DNA of 64,000 bases from Pelagibacterium nitratireducens (GTDB lineage: Bacteria; Pseudomonadota; Alphaproteobacteria; Rhizobiales; Devosiaceae): assembly GCF_037044555.1 (NCBI RefSeq), contig NZ_CP146275.1:2398501-2462500 (forward strand). Direction: 5' to 3'. The position numbers and the translations under genes were made by a program. Of the stretch, positions 51,843 through 61,288 are shown in pieces (the first letter of the stretch is position 1; every line of letters starts with the position of its first letter). The notes below the pieces were generated by a model. It had not been told where the DNA came from and ran no database searches. It worked only from the letters and a program-made list of their open reading frames with translations.

Positions 51843-52592
51843 ATGAAAAAACTCTTCGTTATCGGCATTGGCACTGGCAATCCCGAGCATCTGAGCATGC
51901 AGGCCATCGCAGCGCTCAATCGGACAGATGTGATCTTTATTCCTACCAAGGGCGAAGAGAAATCGGCGCTGGCCGCGATCCGCACAACCATCTGCGAACG
52001 CTACATCTCGCGCCCTTACGAACTTGTCGAATACCCCATTTCAGCCCGCAACGAGGCCATCGGCGATTACACCCAACGGGTGCTCGACTGGCACGATCTG
52101 ATCGCCCAAAGCTATATCGAAATGTTCGCCAAAGCCCCCGAAGACGCCACCGGCGCCCTCCTGGTCTGGGGCGATCCCGGCCTGTACGACAGCACGCTGC
52201 GCATCCTGGAATTGGTCAAGGCAAAGTCCGATCTCGCCTTTACCATCGAGGTCATCCCCGGCATCACGGCAATTGCCGCGCTGACCGCGGCTTTTACCAT
52301 CCCCCTCAACACCATCGGCAACCCGGTGACCATCACCACGGGGCGCAAGCTCGCGGCGGGCTGGCCCGAGGGGTCCGATACGGTCGTTGTTATGCTCGAC
52401 GGCAACAAGACCTATGCCAGCATCGACCCGAGCGACCTTCATATCTATTGGGCCGCCTATGCCGGGATGGACGACCAGCTCCTCATCGAAGGCCCGCTTC
52501 TTGACGTTCGCGACCAGATTTCGGCGGCCCGCGATGCCGCCCGCGCCCGGCACGGCTGGATCATGGACATCTATTTGCTGCGGCGGACCTGA
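51843..52592 (+). CDS. cobF: Precorrin-6A synthase (deacetylating)
   Basis: SAM-dependent C1 methyltransferase of aerobic cobalamin synthesis, with loss of acetic acid. 249 residues. The first motif is VIGIGTGNPEHLSMQA and the GxPxxY-like substrate loop is VWGDPGLYDSTLRI, followed by VIPGITAIAALTAAF. First gene of the rightward cob cluster. No ribosome site is visible, and a TATAGC box 5 nt upstream of the ATG raises the possibility of a leaderless message. No cobalamin riboswitch was recognised in the 160-nt divergent region. Confidence 0.93.
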   Translation: MKKLFVIGIGTGNPEHLSMQAIAALNRTDVIFIPTKGEEKSALAAIRTTICERYISRPYELVEYPISARNEAIGDYTQRVLDWHDLIAQSYIEMFAKAPEDATGALLVWGDPGLYDSTLRILELVKAKSDLAFTIEVIPGITAIAALTAAFTIPLNTIGNPVTITTGRKLAAGWPEGSDTVVVMLDGNKTYASIDPSDLHIYWAAYAGMDDQLLIEGPLLDVRDQISAARDAARARHGWIMDIYLLRRT

Positions 52593-52656
52593 CAGGGCCG
52601 CCGCAAAGTCCCGCCAACCCCTATCTCGCCCCGCCTGCGCTTGCTATGAGACGCAC

Positions 52657-53916
52657 ATGACAGCATCTCCAGCACCGCGCGGCGCCTGCCCGACCCTAGA
52701 AAACCCCATGGCGGTGGCCGATGGCCTGCTCGCCCGCTTTCGCCCTGAAACAGGGCTTTCGCCCGACCAGCTCACGGCGCTGGCCGACGCGGCGGACACG
52801 CATGGCAACGGGCTGATCGAGGTCACGGCGCGAGGCAATCTGCAGGTGCGCGGGCTTTCCGAATCGTCGGCCGCTCCCTTTCGCGACGCGCTTGCCAATG
52901 CCGGTATCGCCGCCCAGCCCGCGCCTGCCATCGAAATCTCCCCGCTGGCCGGCGACGATCCCAAGGCCATGGCCGATCCACGCCCGCTGGCCCGCGCCCT
53001 GCGCGCCGTCTGCAACGATGCGCTCGCCCACGGCTCGCTTTCGCCAAAGCTTTCCATCGTGCTTGTCACCGGCGGACAGGTCCTGCTCGATGGCCTCAAA
53101 GCCGATATCCGGCTCATCGCCCGCCCCGATGGCTGGGCGCTCGAATTGGGCACCGACACGCTGGGCGAACTCAACGAAGCCGATATCCCCACAGCCGTGG
53201 CGGTCATACTTGAGGCGCTTCAGGCCGAAGGCCCGCGAGCCCGCGCCAGCGATCTTGCCGCTCCCCCGATTGCCGCGAAAATCGAAAACCTGCGCCCGCT
53301 CACCCATTCCAGCGTCCGTCCATCGAGCTACATGGTCGGCCCCCTGAGCCTTTCGGACCATGCCCCGGCCCTGCGCGTCGGCTTGCCCTTTGGCCAGGTG
53401 CGCGCGCGCCAGGTTCGCGATCTGGCCCAGATCATGGCCGAACAGGGCGTGGCGGAAGCGCGCACGGCGCCGGACCGCTCGCTCGTTCTTGTCGGGTTCG
53501 ATACCTCGACCCTGCGGGCCCTCGCTCCGGCCCTTGCCCGTGTGGGCTACTGGACCCGACCCGATGCAACCGGGGTGAAACTCTCGATCTGCTCGGGCGC
53601 CGAAGATACCGACGCGGGCGTCATTCAGGCTGCCGAACTGGCGCAGGGATTTTATTCCGCCGCACCTGAACTGATCGACGGATCGTTCCACATTCACGTT
53701 TCCACCTGTGCCAAAGGCTGTCCCCATGCGGGCCGTCCGGGCATTGTGCTCGATGGCAGCCAATTGACGCTTTACCGCGCACCCGACGCCAAACCGCTTG
53801 CAACGCTCGATCCTGCCGCTATTGAAACCGGCATCGTTTCTTTGGCCGATCGAATCCGCGATACTCGCCAGCCCGGCGAGACGACGCTTTCGGTTCTTGG
53901 CCGGCTGGGGCAGTAA
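52657..53916 (+). CDS. cobG: Precorrin-3B synthase
   Basis: Monooxygenase with siroheme/[4Fe-4S] fold related to sulfite reductase; converts precorrin-3A to precorrin-3B with O2, which marks the aerobic pathway. 419 residues. The ferredoxin-like half domain includes GNGLIEVTARGNLQVRGLS, and the cluster motif STCAKGCPHAGRPG lies near the C-terminus. The start at 52657 (MTASPAPRGACP) is the family start; the open frame continues upstream only as a cobF shadow. Confidence 0.92.
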   Translation: MTASPAPRGACPTLENPMAVADGLLARFRPETGLSPDQLTALADAADTHGNGLIEVTARGNLQVRGLSESSAAPFRDALANAGIAAQPAPAIEISPLAGDDPKAMADPRPLARALRAVCNDALAHGSLSPKLSIVLVTGGQVLLDGLKADIRLIARPDGWALELGTDTLGELNEADIPTAVAVILEALQAEGPRARASDLAAPPIAAKIENLRPLTHSSVRPSSYMVGPLSLSDHAPALRVGLPFGQVRARQVRDLAQIMAEQGVAEARTAPDRSLVLVGFDTSTLRALAPALARVGYWTRPDATGVKLSICSGAEDTDAGVIQAAELAQGFYSAAPELIDGSFHIHVSTCAKGCPHAGRPGIVLDGSQLTLYRAPDAKPLATLDPAAIETGIVSLADRIRDTRQPGETTLSVLGRLGQ

Positions 53917-54548
53917 TGACGCAATATGACTATATCCGCGATGGGCAGGAGATCTACCGCCAGTCCTTCGCCACCATCCGCGCCGAAGCCGACCTTTCGC
54001 GCTTCTCGCCCGCCGAGGCCGAACTCGCCGTTCGCATGATTCACGCCTGCGGCATGGTCGAGGCCGCCAACCATTTCCATTTCGCCCCCGGCTTCGTCGA
54101 AGCGGCGCGCGGCGCGCTCGAACGCGGCAAGCCCATTTTCACCGATGCCGAAATGGTGGCGCGCGGCGTCACCCGCGCTCGCCTGCCGGCGGACAATGAA
54201 GTGATCTGCGAGATCAACAATATCGAGACGCCGTTTCTGGCGCAGGACCACGGCAACACCCGCTCCGCCGCCGCCATCCACATCTGGCTGCCGCGCCTTG
54301 AAGGCGCCGTGGTCGCCATCGGCAATGCGCCGACGGCCCTGTTCCATCTGCTCGAACTGCTGCGCGACGGCGCGCCAAAACCCGCCGCCATCATCGGCAT
54401 GCCGGTCGGTTTCGTGGGCGCGGCAGAGTCAAAACAGGCACTTAAAGACAATTCTTACGGTGTTCCTTTCGCCATCGTCGAAGGCCGTCTTGGCGGAAGC
54501 GCCATGACCGCCGCCGCGCTCAATGCGCTTGCGAGGCCCGGCATATGA
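53916..54548 (+). CDS. cobH: Precorrin-8X methylmutase
   Basis: Catalyses the 1,5-shift of a methyl group from C11 to C12 of precorrin-8X to give hydrogenobyrinate. 210 residues with YIRDGQEIYRQSFATIRAEA, the catalytic-His segment RMIHACGMVEAANH and GNAPTALFHLLELL. The ATG shares its first base with the cobG stop (TAATG). Confidence 0.95.
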   Translation: MTQYDYIRDGQEIYRQSFATIRAEADLSRFSPAEAELAVRMIHACGMVEAANHFHFAPGFVEAARGALERGKPIFTDAEMVARGVTRARLPADNEVICEINNIETPFLAQDHGNTRSAAAIHIWLPRLEGAVVAIGNAPTALFHLLELLRDGAPKPAAIIGMPVGFVGAAESKQALKDNSYGVPFAIVEGRLGGSAMTAAALNALARPGI

Positions 54549-55279
54549 GCCAGACACAAGGCAGACTGATCGGGGTGGGCACCGGGCCGGGCGATCCCGA
54601 GCTTTTAACGCTCAAGGCCGTGCGCGCCATTCTCGATGCCGATGTCGTGGCCCATTTCCTCAAGCGCGGCCGCCCCGGCAATGCCCGCGCCATCGTCGCG
54701 CCCCACTGGCCGGAAAACGCCATCGAATTGCCGCTGGAATATCCGGTCACCACCGAAGTGCATCGGCACGATCAAAGCTACAAGAGCCAGATCGCTGCGT
54801 TCTTTGACGATGCGGCGCTGCACATCGCCCACCATCTCGATCAGGGCAAGACAGTCGCCGTGCTCTCGGAAGGCGATCCGTTCTTTTACGGCTCCTACAT
54901 GCACATCCATGTGCGCCTTGCCCCCGCCTACCCCACAGAGGTGATCGCGGGCGTCACCTCGCTTTCCGGTTGCTGGTCGCAGGCGGGCGTGCCGCTCATG
55001 CAGGGCGACGATATTTTCACCGTGCTGCCCGGAACGCTCGATCTTACCGACCTTCAAACGCGTCTCGGCTCAACCGATAGTGCCGTCATCATGAAGGTCG
55101 GCCGCAATCTGCCCAAAATCCGCGAGGCGCTCAAAGCCGCCGGCAAATTCGACAGCGCCATCTATGTCGAGCGCGGCACCATGGACAACGCAGTCGTCCT
55201 GCCGCTTAAGGACCGTGACGATAGCCCCGCCCCCTATTTCAGCCAGATCCTGGTTCCCGGCTGGAAGGCGCGCCCATGA
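54545..55279 (+). CDS. cobI: Precorrin-2 C20-methyltransferase
   Basis: 244-residue SAM-dependent methyltransferase of the CobI/CbiL group. It has GVGTGPGDPELLTLKAVRAI, the YPVTTEVHRHDQSYK insertion typical of CobI, SEGDPFFYGSYMHIH and VIAGVTSLSGCWSQAG. It overlaps the cobH stop and the next start (ATGA type). Confidence 0.94.
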   Translation: MSQTQGRLIGVGTGPGDPELLTLKAVRAILDADVVAHFLKRGRPGNARAIVAPHWPENAIELPLEYPVTTEVHRHDQSYKSQIAAFFDDAALHIAHHLDQGKTVAVLSEGDPFFYGSYMHIHVRLAPAYPTEVIAGVTSLSGCWSQAGVPLMQGDDIFTVLPGTLDLTDLQTRLGSTDSAVIMKVGRNLPKIREALKAAGKFDSAIYVERGTMDNAVVLPLKDRDDSPAPYFSQILVPGWKARP

Positions 55280-56037
55280 GCGGCACGCTGTACGTCATAG
55301 GCACGGGTCCGGGCAGTCCCGAGCAGATCACGCTCGAGGCGCAGGCGGCCATTGCCGCATCGAGCCATTTCTTCGGCTACAAGCCCTATATCGAGCGGCT
55401 GAACTTGACGCCCGATCAGGTCGCCGTGCCCTCGGACAACCGCGAGGAACTCGACCGCGCCCGCGCAGCGCTTGCGCTGGCCACGGAGGGAAACACGGTC
55501 GCCATGATTTCGGGCGGCGATCCGGGGGTCTTTGCAATGGCCGCCGCGGTCTGCGAGGCAATCGACACAGGCGCACCCGAGTGGCGTGGCATCGAACTTA
55601 TCATCGTCCCCGGCGTCACCGCCATGCTGGCAACAGCGGCCCGGATCGGCGCCCCGTTGGGCAATGATTTTTGTGCCATTTCGCTTTCGGACAATCTCAA
55701 GCCGTGGGCGATCATCGAAAAGCGCATCCGCGCCGCCGCCGGCGCCGGTTTTGCTATCGCATTTTACAACCCCATCTCGAAATCGCGGCCCTGGCAACTG
55801 GGCAAGGCGCTTGAAATCCTGCGCGAAGTTCTGCCCTCTGAAACGGTGGTGTCGATTGGGCGTGGCGTGGGAGTGCACCGAGGGTCCATTGGGCATCAGG
55901 CGCTCTCCGAGGTGAAGGCCGAGACCATCGACATGTCGACCTGCCTTATCGTCGGCAATGCCCTCACACGGGTGATCGAACGCCCCGAAAAGCCCGATCT
56001 CATTTACACGCCGCGCTGGGTGCCCGAACATGGCTGA
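55276..56037 (+). CDS. cobJ: Precorrin-3B C17-methyltransferase
   Basis: 253-residue SAM-dependent ring-contraction methyltransferase. It has VIGTGPGSPEQITLEAQAAI, GYKPYIERL, MISGGDPGVFAMAAAVCEA, VPGVTAMLATAARIGAPLGNDFC and IAFYNPISKSRPWQL. In many rhizobia cobK follows; here cobL overlaps directly. Confidence 0.95.
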   Translation: MSGTLYVIGTGPGSPEQITLEAQAAIAASSHFFGYKPYIERLNLTPDQVAVPSDNREELDRARAALALATEGNTVAMISGGDPGVFAMAAAVCEAIDTGAPEWRGIELIIVPGVTAMLATAARIGAPLGNDFCAISLSDNLKPWAIIEKRIRAAAGAGFAIAFYNPISKSRPWQLGKALEILREVLPSETVVSIGRGVGVHRGSIGHQALSEVKAETIDMSTCLIVGNALTRVIERPEKPDLIYTPRWVPEHG

Positions 56038-57241
56038 CCGCTGGCTCACCATCGTCGGCATAGGAGAAGACGGGCTCGACGGTCTCACCGATCTCACCAA
56101 GTCGTTGATTGCCAATGCGGAAGTGGTGTTTGGCGGCGAGCGGCATCTGCGCCTCGTGCGCAACATGAACCTTGCCGAACAGCGCCGCTGGCAGAGCCCG
56201 ATCGAAACCTCGATCGAAGAAGTCGCCCGGCTGCGCGGCCGCAAACGCGTCTGCGTGCTGGCCAGTGGCGATCCGTTTCATTACGGCATCGGCGCTACTC
56301 TGGCCCGCCGCATTCCGGCGGCAGAAATGCTTGTAGTTACAAGCCCTTCCTCGTTCTCCCTCGCCGCCGCCCGCATGGGCTGGCCGCTGCAGGACGTGAC
56401 CACATTATCTCTGCATGGACGCCCCATCGAGCTCGTTCTGCCGCACCTCCATCCCGGCCGGAAAATCCTCGCCCTGACCTCCGATGAGACCGAACCGGCC
56501 CGGATTTCCGCGCTTTTGACCGGGGCCGGGTTTGGCCGCAGCGCGGTGACGGTACTCGACGCCCTTGGCGGCCCGCACGAGAAGGTTCGCACCACGCTCG
56601 CGCAATCGTTCGATCTCGAAAACATAAGTCCGCTCAATGTTCTGGCAATAGATATTCTCGCGGACGAAAATGCGCGTATTGTTCCGCTCACGCCCGGCCT
56701 GCCCGATTATTGGTTCAGCCATGACGGGCAGATCACCAAGCGCGAGATCCGGGCACTGACCCTTTCCTCCCTTGCGCCGCGTCGTGGCGAAATGTTGTGG
56801 GATATAGGGGCGGGTTCGGGTTCGGTCGGCATCGAATGGATGCTGTCGGACCCCTCGCTTTCAGCCATCGCCATTGAGGCCGATCCCGTGCGCGGTTCCC
56901 GTATTGTGGACAATGCAGCGCTCATGGGTGTTCCGGGGTTGACAATCAGAGTCGGACGCGCGCCGCAAGTCCTTGAAAAACTTGAACAACCCGATGCAAT
57001 TTTTATCGGGGGCGGCGGAACCGACGATGGCGTCGTCGATGCCGCGATCGCGGCTCTCAAACCCGGTGGCCGTTTGGTCGCCAACGCAGTAACCTTAGAA
57101 ATGGAAGCGCTTTTGGCGCTACTTCATCAGCAGATGGGCGGCAGTCTTGCCCGCATCCAGGTCGCCCGCGCCGAACCGCTGGGCACCATGAGCGGCTGGC
57201 GCCCCGCCATGCCGGTCACCCAATGGGTGTGGGTCAAATGA
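56030..57241 (+). CDS. cobL: Precorrin-6Y C5,15-methyltransferase (decarboxylating)
   Basis: 403-residue fusion. The N-terminal CbiE-type methyltransferase occupies about 1-195 ([30 protein letters not shown]). The C-terminal CbiT-type Rossmann methyltransferase with decarboxylation is at about 215-400 ([37 protein letters not shown]). Methylates C5 and C15 of the corrin and decarboxylates the acetate at C12. Confidence 0.95.
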   Translation: MADRWLTIVGIGEDGLDGLTDLTKSLIANAEVVFGGERHLRLVRNMNLAEQRRWQSPIETSIEEVARLRGRKRVCVLASGDPFHYGIGATLARRIPAAEMLVVTSPSSFSLAAARMGWPLQDVTTLSLHGRPIELVLPHLHPGRKILALTSDETEPARISALLTGAGFGRSAVTVLDALGGPHEKVRTTLAQSFDLENISPLNVLAIDILADENARIVPLTPGLPDYWFSHDGQITKREIRALTLSSLAPRRGEMLWDIGAGSGSVGIEWMLSDPSLSAIAIEADPVRGSRIVDNAALMGVPGLTIRVGRAPQVLEKLEQPDAIFIGGGGTDDGVVDAAIAALKPGGRLVANAVTLEMEALLALLHQQMGGSLARIQVARAEPLGTMSGWRPAMPVTQWVWVK

Positions 57242-57996
57242 GCGTCCATTTCATAGGCGCCGGTCCCGGCGCGGCGGACCTGATCACGGTGCGCGGGCGC
57301 GACATCCTAAGCCGTTGTCCGGTCTGCCTTTATGCCGGTTCGATTGTCCCAAAAGACCTGCTCGACTGGTGCCCCAAAGATGCCCGTCTGGTCGATACCG
57401 CCCCCCTCTCGCTCGATGAGATCGAGGCCGAATATCTCGCCGCCCACGCCGCCGGTCTCGACGTCGCACGCCTGCATTCGGGCGATCTATCCATGTGGAG
57501 CGCCGTCGCCGAACAGATCCGGCGCCTCAGCATCCATTCCATCCCCTACACCCTCACCCCGGGCGTTCCGGCATTTGCCGCGGCAGCGGCGGCGCTGGGC
57601 CAGGAACTGACGAAGCCTGCGCTCGCGCAAAGCCTTATTCTGACCCGGGTTTCCGGCCGCGCCTCTGCGATGCCGGAGCGGGAAACGCTTGCCAATTTCG
57701 GCGCCAGCGGCGCCACCCTCGCCGTCCATCTGGCCATCCATGCGCTCGATGACATCGTTGCCGAACTTACCCCGCTTTACGGCGCCGATTGCCCGGTTGC
57801 CATCGTCGTCTGGGCGAGTTGGGATTCCGAAAGAATTGTCCGGGGCACGCTGGGCGATATTGCAGGCAAGGTTGCCACCGACCCCATAGAGCGGACGGCG
57901 ATCATCTTCGTTGGCCATACCCTTGCCGCTGAGGGGTTTTCCGACAGCTCGCTCTACGATCCCGCCTATCAGCGCCGGTTCAGGGGACGAGACTGA
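57238..57996 (+). CDS. cobM: Precorrin-4 C11-methyltransferase
   Basis: 252-residue SAM-dependent methyltransferase. It has [34 protein letters not shown] (the CobM-type loop), [36 protein letters not shown] and [16 protein letters not shown]. The ATG overlaps the cobL stop; the 5 extra codons upstream are a cobL shadow. The gene ends overlapping by 17 nt the 3' end of the convergent sulP gene. Confidence 0.95.
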   Translation: MSVHFIGAGPGAADLITVRGRDILSRCPVCLYAGSIVPKDLLDWCPKDARLVDTAPLSLDEIEAEYLAAHAAGLDVARLHSGDLSMWSAVAEQIRRLSIHSIPYTLTPGVPAFAAAAAALGQELTKPALAQSLILTRVSGRASAMPERETLANFGASGATLAVHLAIHALDDIVAELTPLYGADCPVAIVVWASWDSERIVRGTLGDIAGKVATDPIERTAIIFVGHTLAAEGFSDSSLYDPAYQRRFRGRD

Positions 57997-59701
57997 CCGA
58001 CAACGCGTCCACGGCGTCGTGATGGCTCAGGAAAACCCTGCCGTTGAGATGGTCGAGGAAATCGGAGCGTTTGAGCCGATCCATCACCGGCCCCTTGACC
58101 TCGGAAAGGTTGAGGCCAATGCCTTGTTCCTTGAGGCGAATATTGATCGCTTCGAGGCTTTCAAGCGCCGACATGTCGATTGCATTGACCGCCGGACACA
58201 TCAAGATGACCTGCGTTATGCCCGGTCTGCCGGAAATCTCGCGTGCGATCCGCTCTTCGAGATAGCGCGCATTGGCAAAATAGAGGCTCTCATCGACCCG
58301 CAGCGCCAGAATATGCGGATCGGTCCGAACGTCATGGCGGTTGATATTGCGGAAATGCTCGGTTCCCGGTACCCGGCCAACAATCGCCATATGAGGACGC
58401 GAACTGCGGTAGAAAAACACCAGCACCGAGGCCGCAACACCAAGGGAGATACCGGTTTCCACTCCGAAGATCAGTGTCCCTGCAAGGGTTGTCGCAACGG
58501 CTGCAAAATCGGCTTTTGAATAGCTCCAGGATTTTTTCAGGATCGAGAAATCGACCAGCGCCAGCACCGCCACGACAATCGTCGCAGCTAGCGTCGCCTT
58601 GGGCAAGAGTGCCAGAAACGGGGTCAGCAAGAGCGTTGCAAGGGCAATTCCGACAGCGGTGAACATTCCAGCCGCCGGGGTTGCCGCCCCGGCGTCGTGG
58701 TTGACCACCGAGCGCGCAAAGCCGCCGGTCACCGGAAATCCCGAACCGAAGGCCGATGCGATATTGGCTGCGCCAAGCCCCACAAGTTCCTGATCGGGAT
58801 CGATGCGCTCGCGTTTTTTGGCGGCAAGGGTCTGGGCTACCGAAATCGACTCCACGAAACCGACAATTGAAATGATAAAGGCAGGAACGATCAGGGCGCT
58901 GACAATATCGAGATCAAGATCGGGAAGCGACAACAAGGGGATGCCCTGCGGCACCTCGCCGACCAGAGCCACCCCTTTTGTACCGAGATCGAAGGCCGCG
59001 GAGGCGGCAATGGCCAGCAGTACCACAACCACGGGCGCGGCCCGAACGGCAAGAGTAGCGATTGTCGAAGGCAGACCCACCGAAACCAGCATCCCCTTCA
59101 TGCCCGTCCGCACCCAGACCAAGGCTGCAAGCGAAGCCGCGCCCACCGCAAATGTATAGGGATTGAACTGTTCAAGATGCCCGGCAAGAGAGGCCAGCAA
59201 TTCGGGCATGGCATGGCCCGTGCTGGAAATACCAAGCAGACCCCCGACCTGGCTCGTCGCAATGATCAGGCCCGACGCGGTGATGAAGCCGGAGATCACC
59301 GGATGAGAGAGGAAATTGGCGATAAAGCCCAAACGGAATAGTCCCATAAGGGTAAGGATGCCGCCAGAGAGCAGAGCGAGCACTATGGCTGCACTGGCAT
59401 AATCGGCAGTTCCTTCCTGTGCGATGCGCCCGATGGCCGCCGCCGTCATTAGCGAGACGACAGCGACAGGGCCGACGGCCAGCGATGTCGAAGAGCCAAA
59501 AACGCCATAGGCCACAAGCGGCAGGATGGAGGCATAGAGCCCGACTTCCGGCGGCAATCCGGCCAGCAGCGCGTAAGCAAGCGATTGTGGGATCAGCATG
59601 ATCGTAACGATCACAGCAGCCAGAAAATCACGACCGAACTTGTCCCGCGAATACCGCCTGCCCCAATTGAGAATGGGGACGTATCTTTCAACCATGTCCA
59701 T
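57980..59701 (-). CDS. SulP-family anion transporter with STAS domain
   Basis: A 573-residue sulfate/bicarbonate-type carrier. 12 or so helices are preceded by the SulP signature [24 protein letters not shown], with [22 protein letters not shown] in the middle. A cytosolic STAS domain follows at about 450-560 ([45 protein letters not shown]). It begins 5 nt after the DUF442 stop and ends the blh-bigR operon, so the likely role is export of sulfite/sulfate produced by sulfide detoxification, or uptake. Start ambiguous between 59701 and 59695. Overlaps cobM at its 3' end. Confidence 0.9.
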   Translation of the reverse strand: MDMVERYVPILNWGRRYSRDKFGRDFLAAVIVTIMLIPQSLAYALLAGLPPEVGLYASILPLVAYGVFGSSTSLAVGPVAVVSLMTAAAIGRIAQEGTADYASAAIVLALLSGGILTLMGLFRLGFIANFLSHPVISGFITASGLIIATSQVGGLLGISSTGHAMPELLASLAGHLEQFNPYTFAVGAASLAALVWVRTGMKGMLVSVGLPSTIATLAVRAAPVVVVLLAIAASAAFDLGTKGVALVGEVPQGIPLLSLPDLDLDIVSALIVPAFIISIVGFVESISVAQTLAAKKRERIDPDQELVGLGAANIASAFGSGFPVTGGFARSVVNHDAGAATPAAGMFTAVGIALATLLLTPFLALLPKATLAATIVVAVLALVDFSILKKSWSYSKADFAAVATTLAGTLIFGVETGISLGVAASVLVFFYRSSRPHMAIVGRVPGTEHFRNINRHDVRTDPHILALRVDESLYFANARYLEERIAREISGRPGITQVILMCPAVNAIDMSALESLEAINIRLKEQGIGLNLSEVKGPVMDRLKRSDFLDHLNGRVFLSHHDAVDALSVSLVP

Positions 59702-59706
59702 GCGCC

Positions 59707-60033
59707 CTATTGGTCGAGCGTGGCGTAAAGACTGCCGGCACGGGCACCCGAGCGGCAATAGCCGAGAACAGGCCCCTCGATATTGGCCATTGCGTCATGA
59801 AAGCGGATGATCTGGCCCTCCGTCAGTGGGCCGGATACCGGTACGTGAAAGGCCACAAGTCCTGCGGTTCGCGCGGCGGCCTCGATCTGGGCAAAGCTTG
59901 GCTGACCCGGCTCTTCCTCATCGGGACGAGCGCAAACGATGCCTACAAACCCCATATCCTTGAGCGCTTCGATGTCGGCGGGCATAATCTGGCCCGTGAT
60001 TGAAAAACGGTCGTCTATCTTCTTGATGTTCAT
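59707..60033 (-). CDS. TIGR01244/DUF442 family protein (putative sulfur transferase/phosphatase)
   Basis: A 108-residue protein with the protein tyrosine phosphatase-like loop GYCRSGARAGSLYA (CxxGxRxx) and the start MNIKKIDDRFSITGQIMPADI. It is the domain found fused in or next to Blh proteins of bigR operons. Probably a persulfide or thiosulfate sulfur transferase; the catalytic Cys lies near residue 93. Within the blh-bigR-pmpAB operon. Confidence 0.88.
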   Translation of the reverse strand: MNIKKIDDRFSITGQIMPADIEALKDMGFVGIVCARPDEEEPGQPSFAQIEAAARTAGLVAFHVPVSGPLTEGQIIRFHDAMANIEGPVLGYCRSGARAGSLYATLDQ

Positions 60034-60038
60034 GGAAA

Positions 60039-60482
60039 TTACCTCGCGGTCTGGGGTTCACGGTTGGTCAGAAACTGGCGCGCGCTGCGCGCCAGCACGA
60101 TGCCGCCAATCATCGCGGCAACGAAAATGAAGGCGTCGGGCTCTCCGAGGCCAAGCGCCGGAATCGAGCCTCCGGGACAAAACCCCGTAATTCCCCAGCC
60201 AATGCCGAAGATCGCCGAGCCGGCCACCAGTGGCAGGTCGATCTCCCTTGACGTCGGCAGATGGAAGGTCTTGTCAAAGACTGGCGCGGGTCGCTTGAGG
60301 ACGAAGAAGTATCCGATGGCGGTCACGGCCAGAGCGCCACCCATGACCAGAGCCAGGGACGGATCCCAACTACCGGCAAAGTCGAAGAAATTGAGAACCT
60401 TGGCTGGGTTGGCCATGCCCGAAACCGCGATCCCGGAGCCAAAGATCAGCCCGATAAGGCCGGCAAAAACAATCCTGCGCAT
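60039..60482 (-). CDS. YeeE/YedE-type sulfur transport protein, C-terminal half (DUF6691, PmpB-like)
   Basis: A 147-residue membrane protein with four helices. It has SGMANPAKVLNFFDFAGSWDPSLALVMGGALAV and IGWGITGFCPGGSIPALGLG, where the conserved Cys of the YeeE/thiosulfate-transporter fold sits. The ATG at 60482 shares a base with the pmpA stop (TGATG), so the two halves are cotranslated as a split YeeE protein. Predicted to carry a reduced sulfur species. Confidence 0.87.
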   Translation of the reverse strand: MRRIVFAGLIGLIFGSGIAVSGMANPAKVLNFFDFAGSWDPSLALVMGGALAVTAIGYFFVLKRPAPVFDKTFHLPTSREIDLPLVAGSAIFGIGWGITGFCPGGSIPALGLGEPDAFIFVAAMIGGIVLARSARQFLTNREPQTAR

Positions 60483-60910
60483 CACAGACCTCCGAGTATG
60501 TGGCGAATGACAAATACCGTCGCGGCGGTTGAGGCCATAAAAACGACGGTGGCCACGATTGAACGTGGCGAGAGACGGGCAATGCCGCAAACGCCGTGCC
60601 CCGAGGTGCAGCCAGAGCCGAAATAGACCCCGACGCCTACGATAAGCCCGCCGACAATCAGCCAGGGCGCGGGGACCGGGCTATGGAAACTGACGACATC
60701 GCCGAAAATGGCAACGATAGTGATCGGGGCGACAATGGTGCCGCCAAGAAATGCCGCCCGCCAACCCCAATCGGCGCCCATTGGGGGAATGACAGCGGAA
60801 AGAATGCCGGTCATGCCCGCAACGCGGCCGTGGAGCGCCATGAGCAGAACGGATGCCAGCCCGATCAGCGCCCCGCCAAACAGCGAGAGCAGTGGAGTGA
60901 ATTCGGTCAT
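60482..60910 (-). CDS. YeeE/YedE-type sulfur transport protein, N-terminal half (PmpA-like)
   Basis: A 142-residue, four-helix membrane protein with the Cys motif YFGSGCTSGHGVCGIARLSPRS, typical of the first half of YeeE/YedE thiosulfate carriers. Partner of the following gene. About 40 nt separate it from bigR. An ATTC-n7-GAAT sequence overlaps its start (60901-60915), a weak candidate operator. Confidence 0.88.
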   Translation of the reverse strand: MTEFTPLLSLFGGALIGLASVLLMALHGRVAGMTGILSAVIPPMGADWGWRAAFLGGTIVAPITIVAIFGDVVSFHSPVPAPWLIVGGLIVGVGVYFGSGCTSGHGVCGIARLSPRSIVATVVFMASTAATVFVIRHILGGL

Positions 60911-60949
60911 CGAATATACCTTGATAGACTTAGGACAAAGGGAGGAAGA

Positions 60950-61288
60950 TCATTGTGCATCCGGCCCGCAGAACAGGTCGTACATGGTGGACACGATTGC
61001 TTTTGCCCTGGGGTCGGCCAGCCGGTAAAAAACGGCCTTGCCGTCCTTGCGGCCCTCGATCATGCCGGCGCTGCGCAGTTCGGCGAGTTGCTGGGAAAGG
61101 CCGGGCTGCCGGATATCGAGCAGACCCTCGAGCTCACGCACGCTACGCTCACCCTCGACCAGCGCGCATACAACGAGCAGACGGTCCCGGTTCGCCAGTT
61201 TCTTGAGAAATGCGGTCGCTTCGTCGACCCTGCTCTTTATTACCCTCCTCTGGGAGGCGAGCTGTTGTGTCCCGGTTGCGATCACCAT
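60950..61288 (-). CDS. bigR: ArsR-family sulfide/persulfide-sensing repressor (BigR/SqrR-like)
   Basis: A 112-residue ArsR-type winged HTH repressor (AFLKKLANRDRLLVVCALVEGERSV, RQPGLSQQLAELRSAGMIEGRKDGKAVFYRLAD). Two cysteines, in VVCALVE and at the C-terminus LFCGPDAQ, match the redox pair of BigR/SqrR that forms a disulfide or polysulfide bridge and releases DNA when sulfide or persulfide rises. It overlaps the blh gene by 7 nt and should regulate this operon. Confidence 0.88.
   Translation of the reverse strand: MVIATGTQQLASQRRVIKSRVDEATAFLKKLANRDRLLVVCALVEGERSVRELEGLLDIRQPGLSQQLAELRSAGMIEGRKDGKAVFYRLADPRAKAIVSTMYDLFCGPDAQ

Noticed and set aside
60901..60915. ATTC-n7-GAAT as the BigR operator
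   Set aside because: Spacing differs from the n8 form I recall for SqrR-type sites and it overlaps a start codon; kept only as a weak remark under pmpA.
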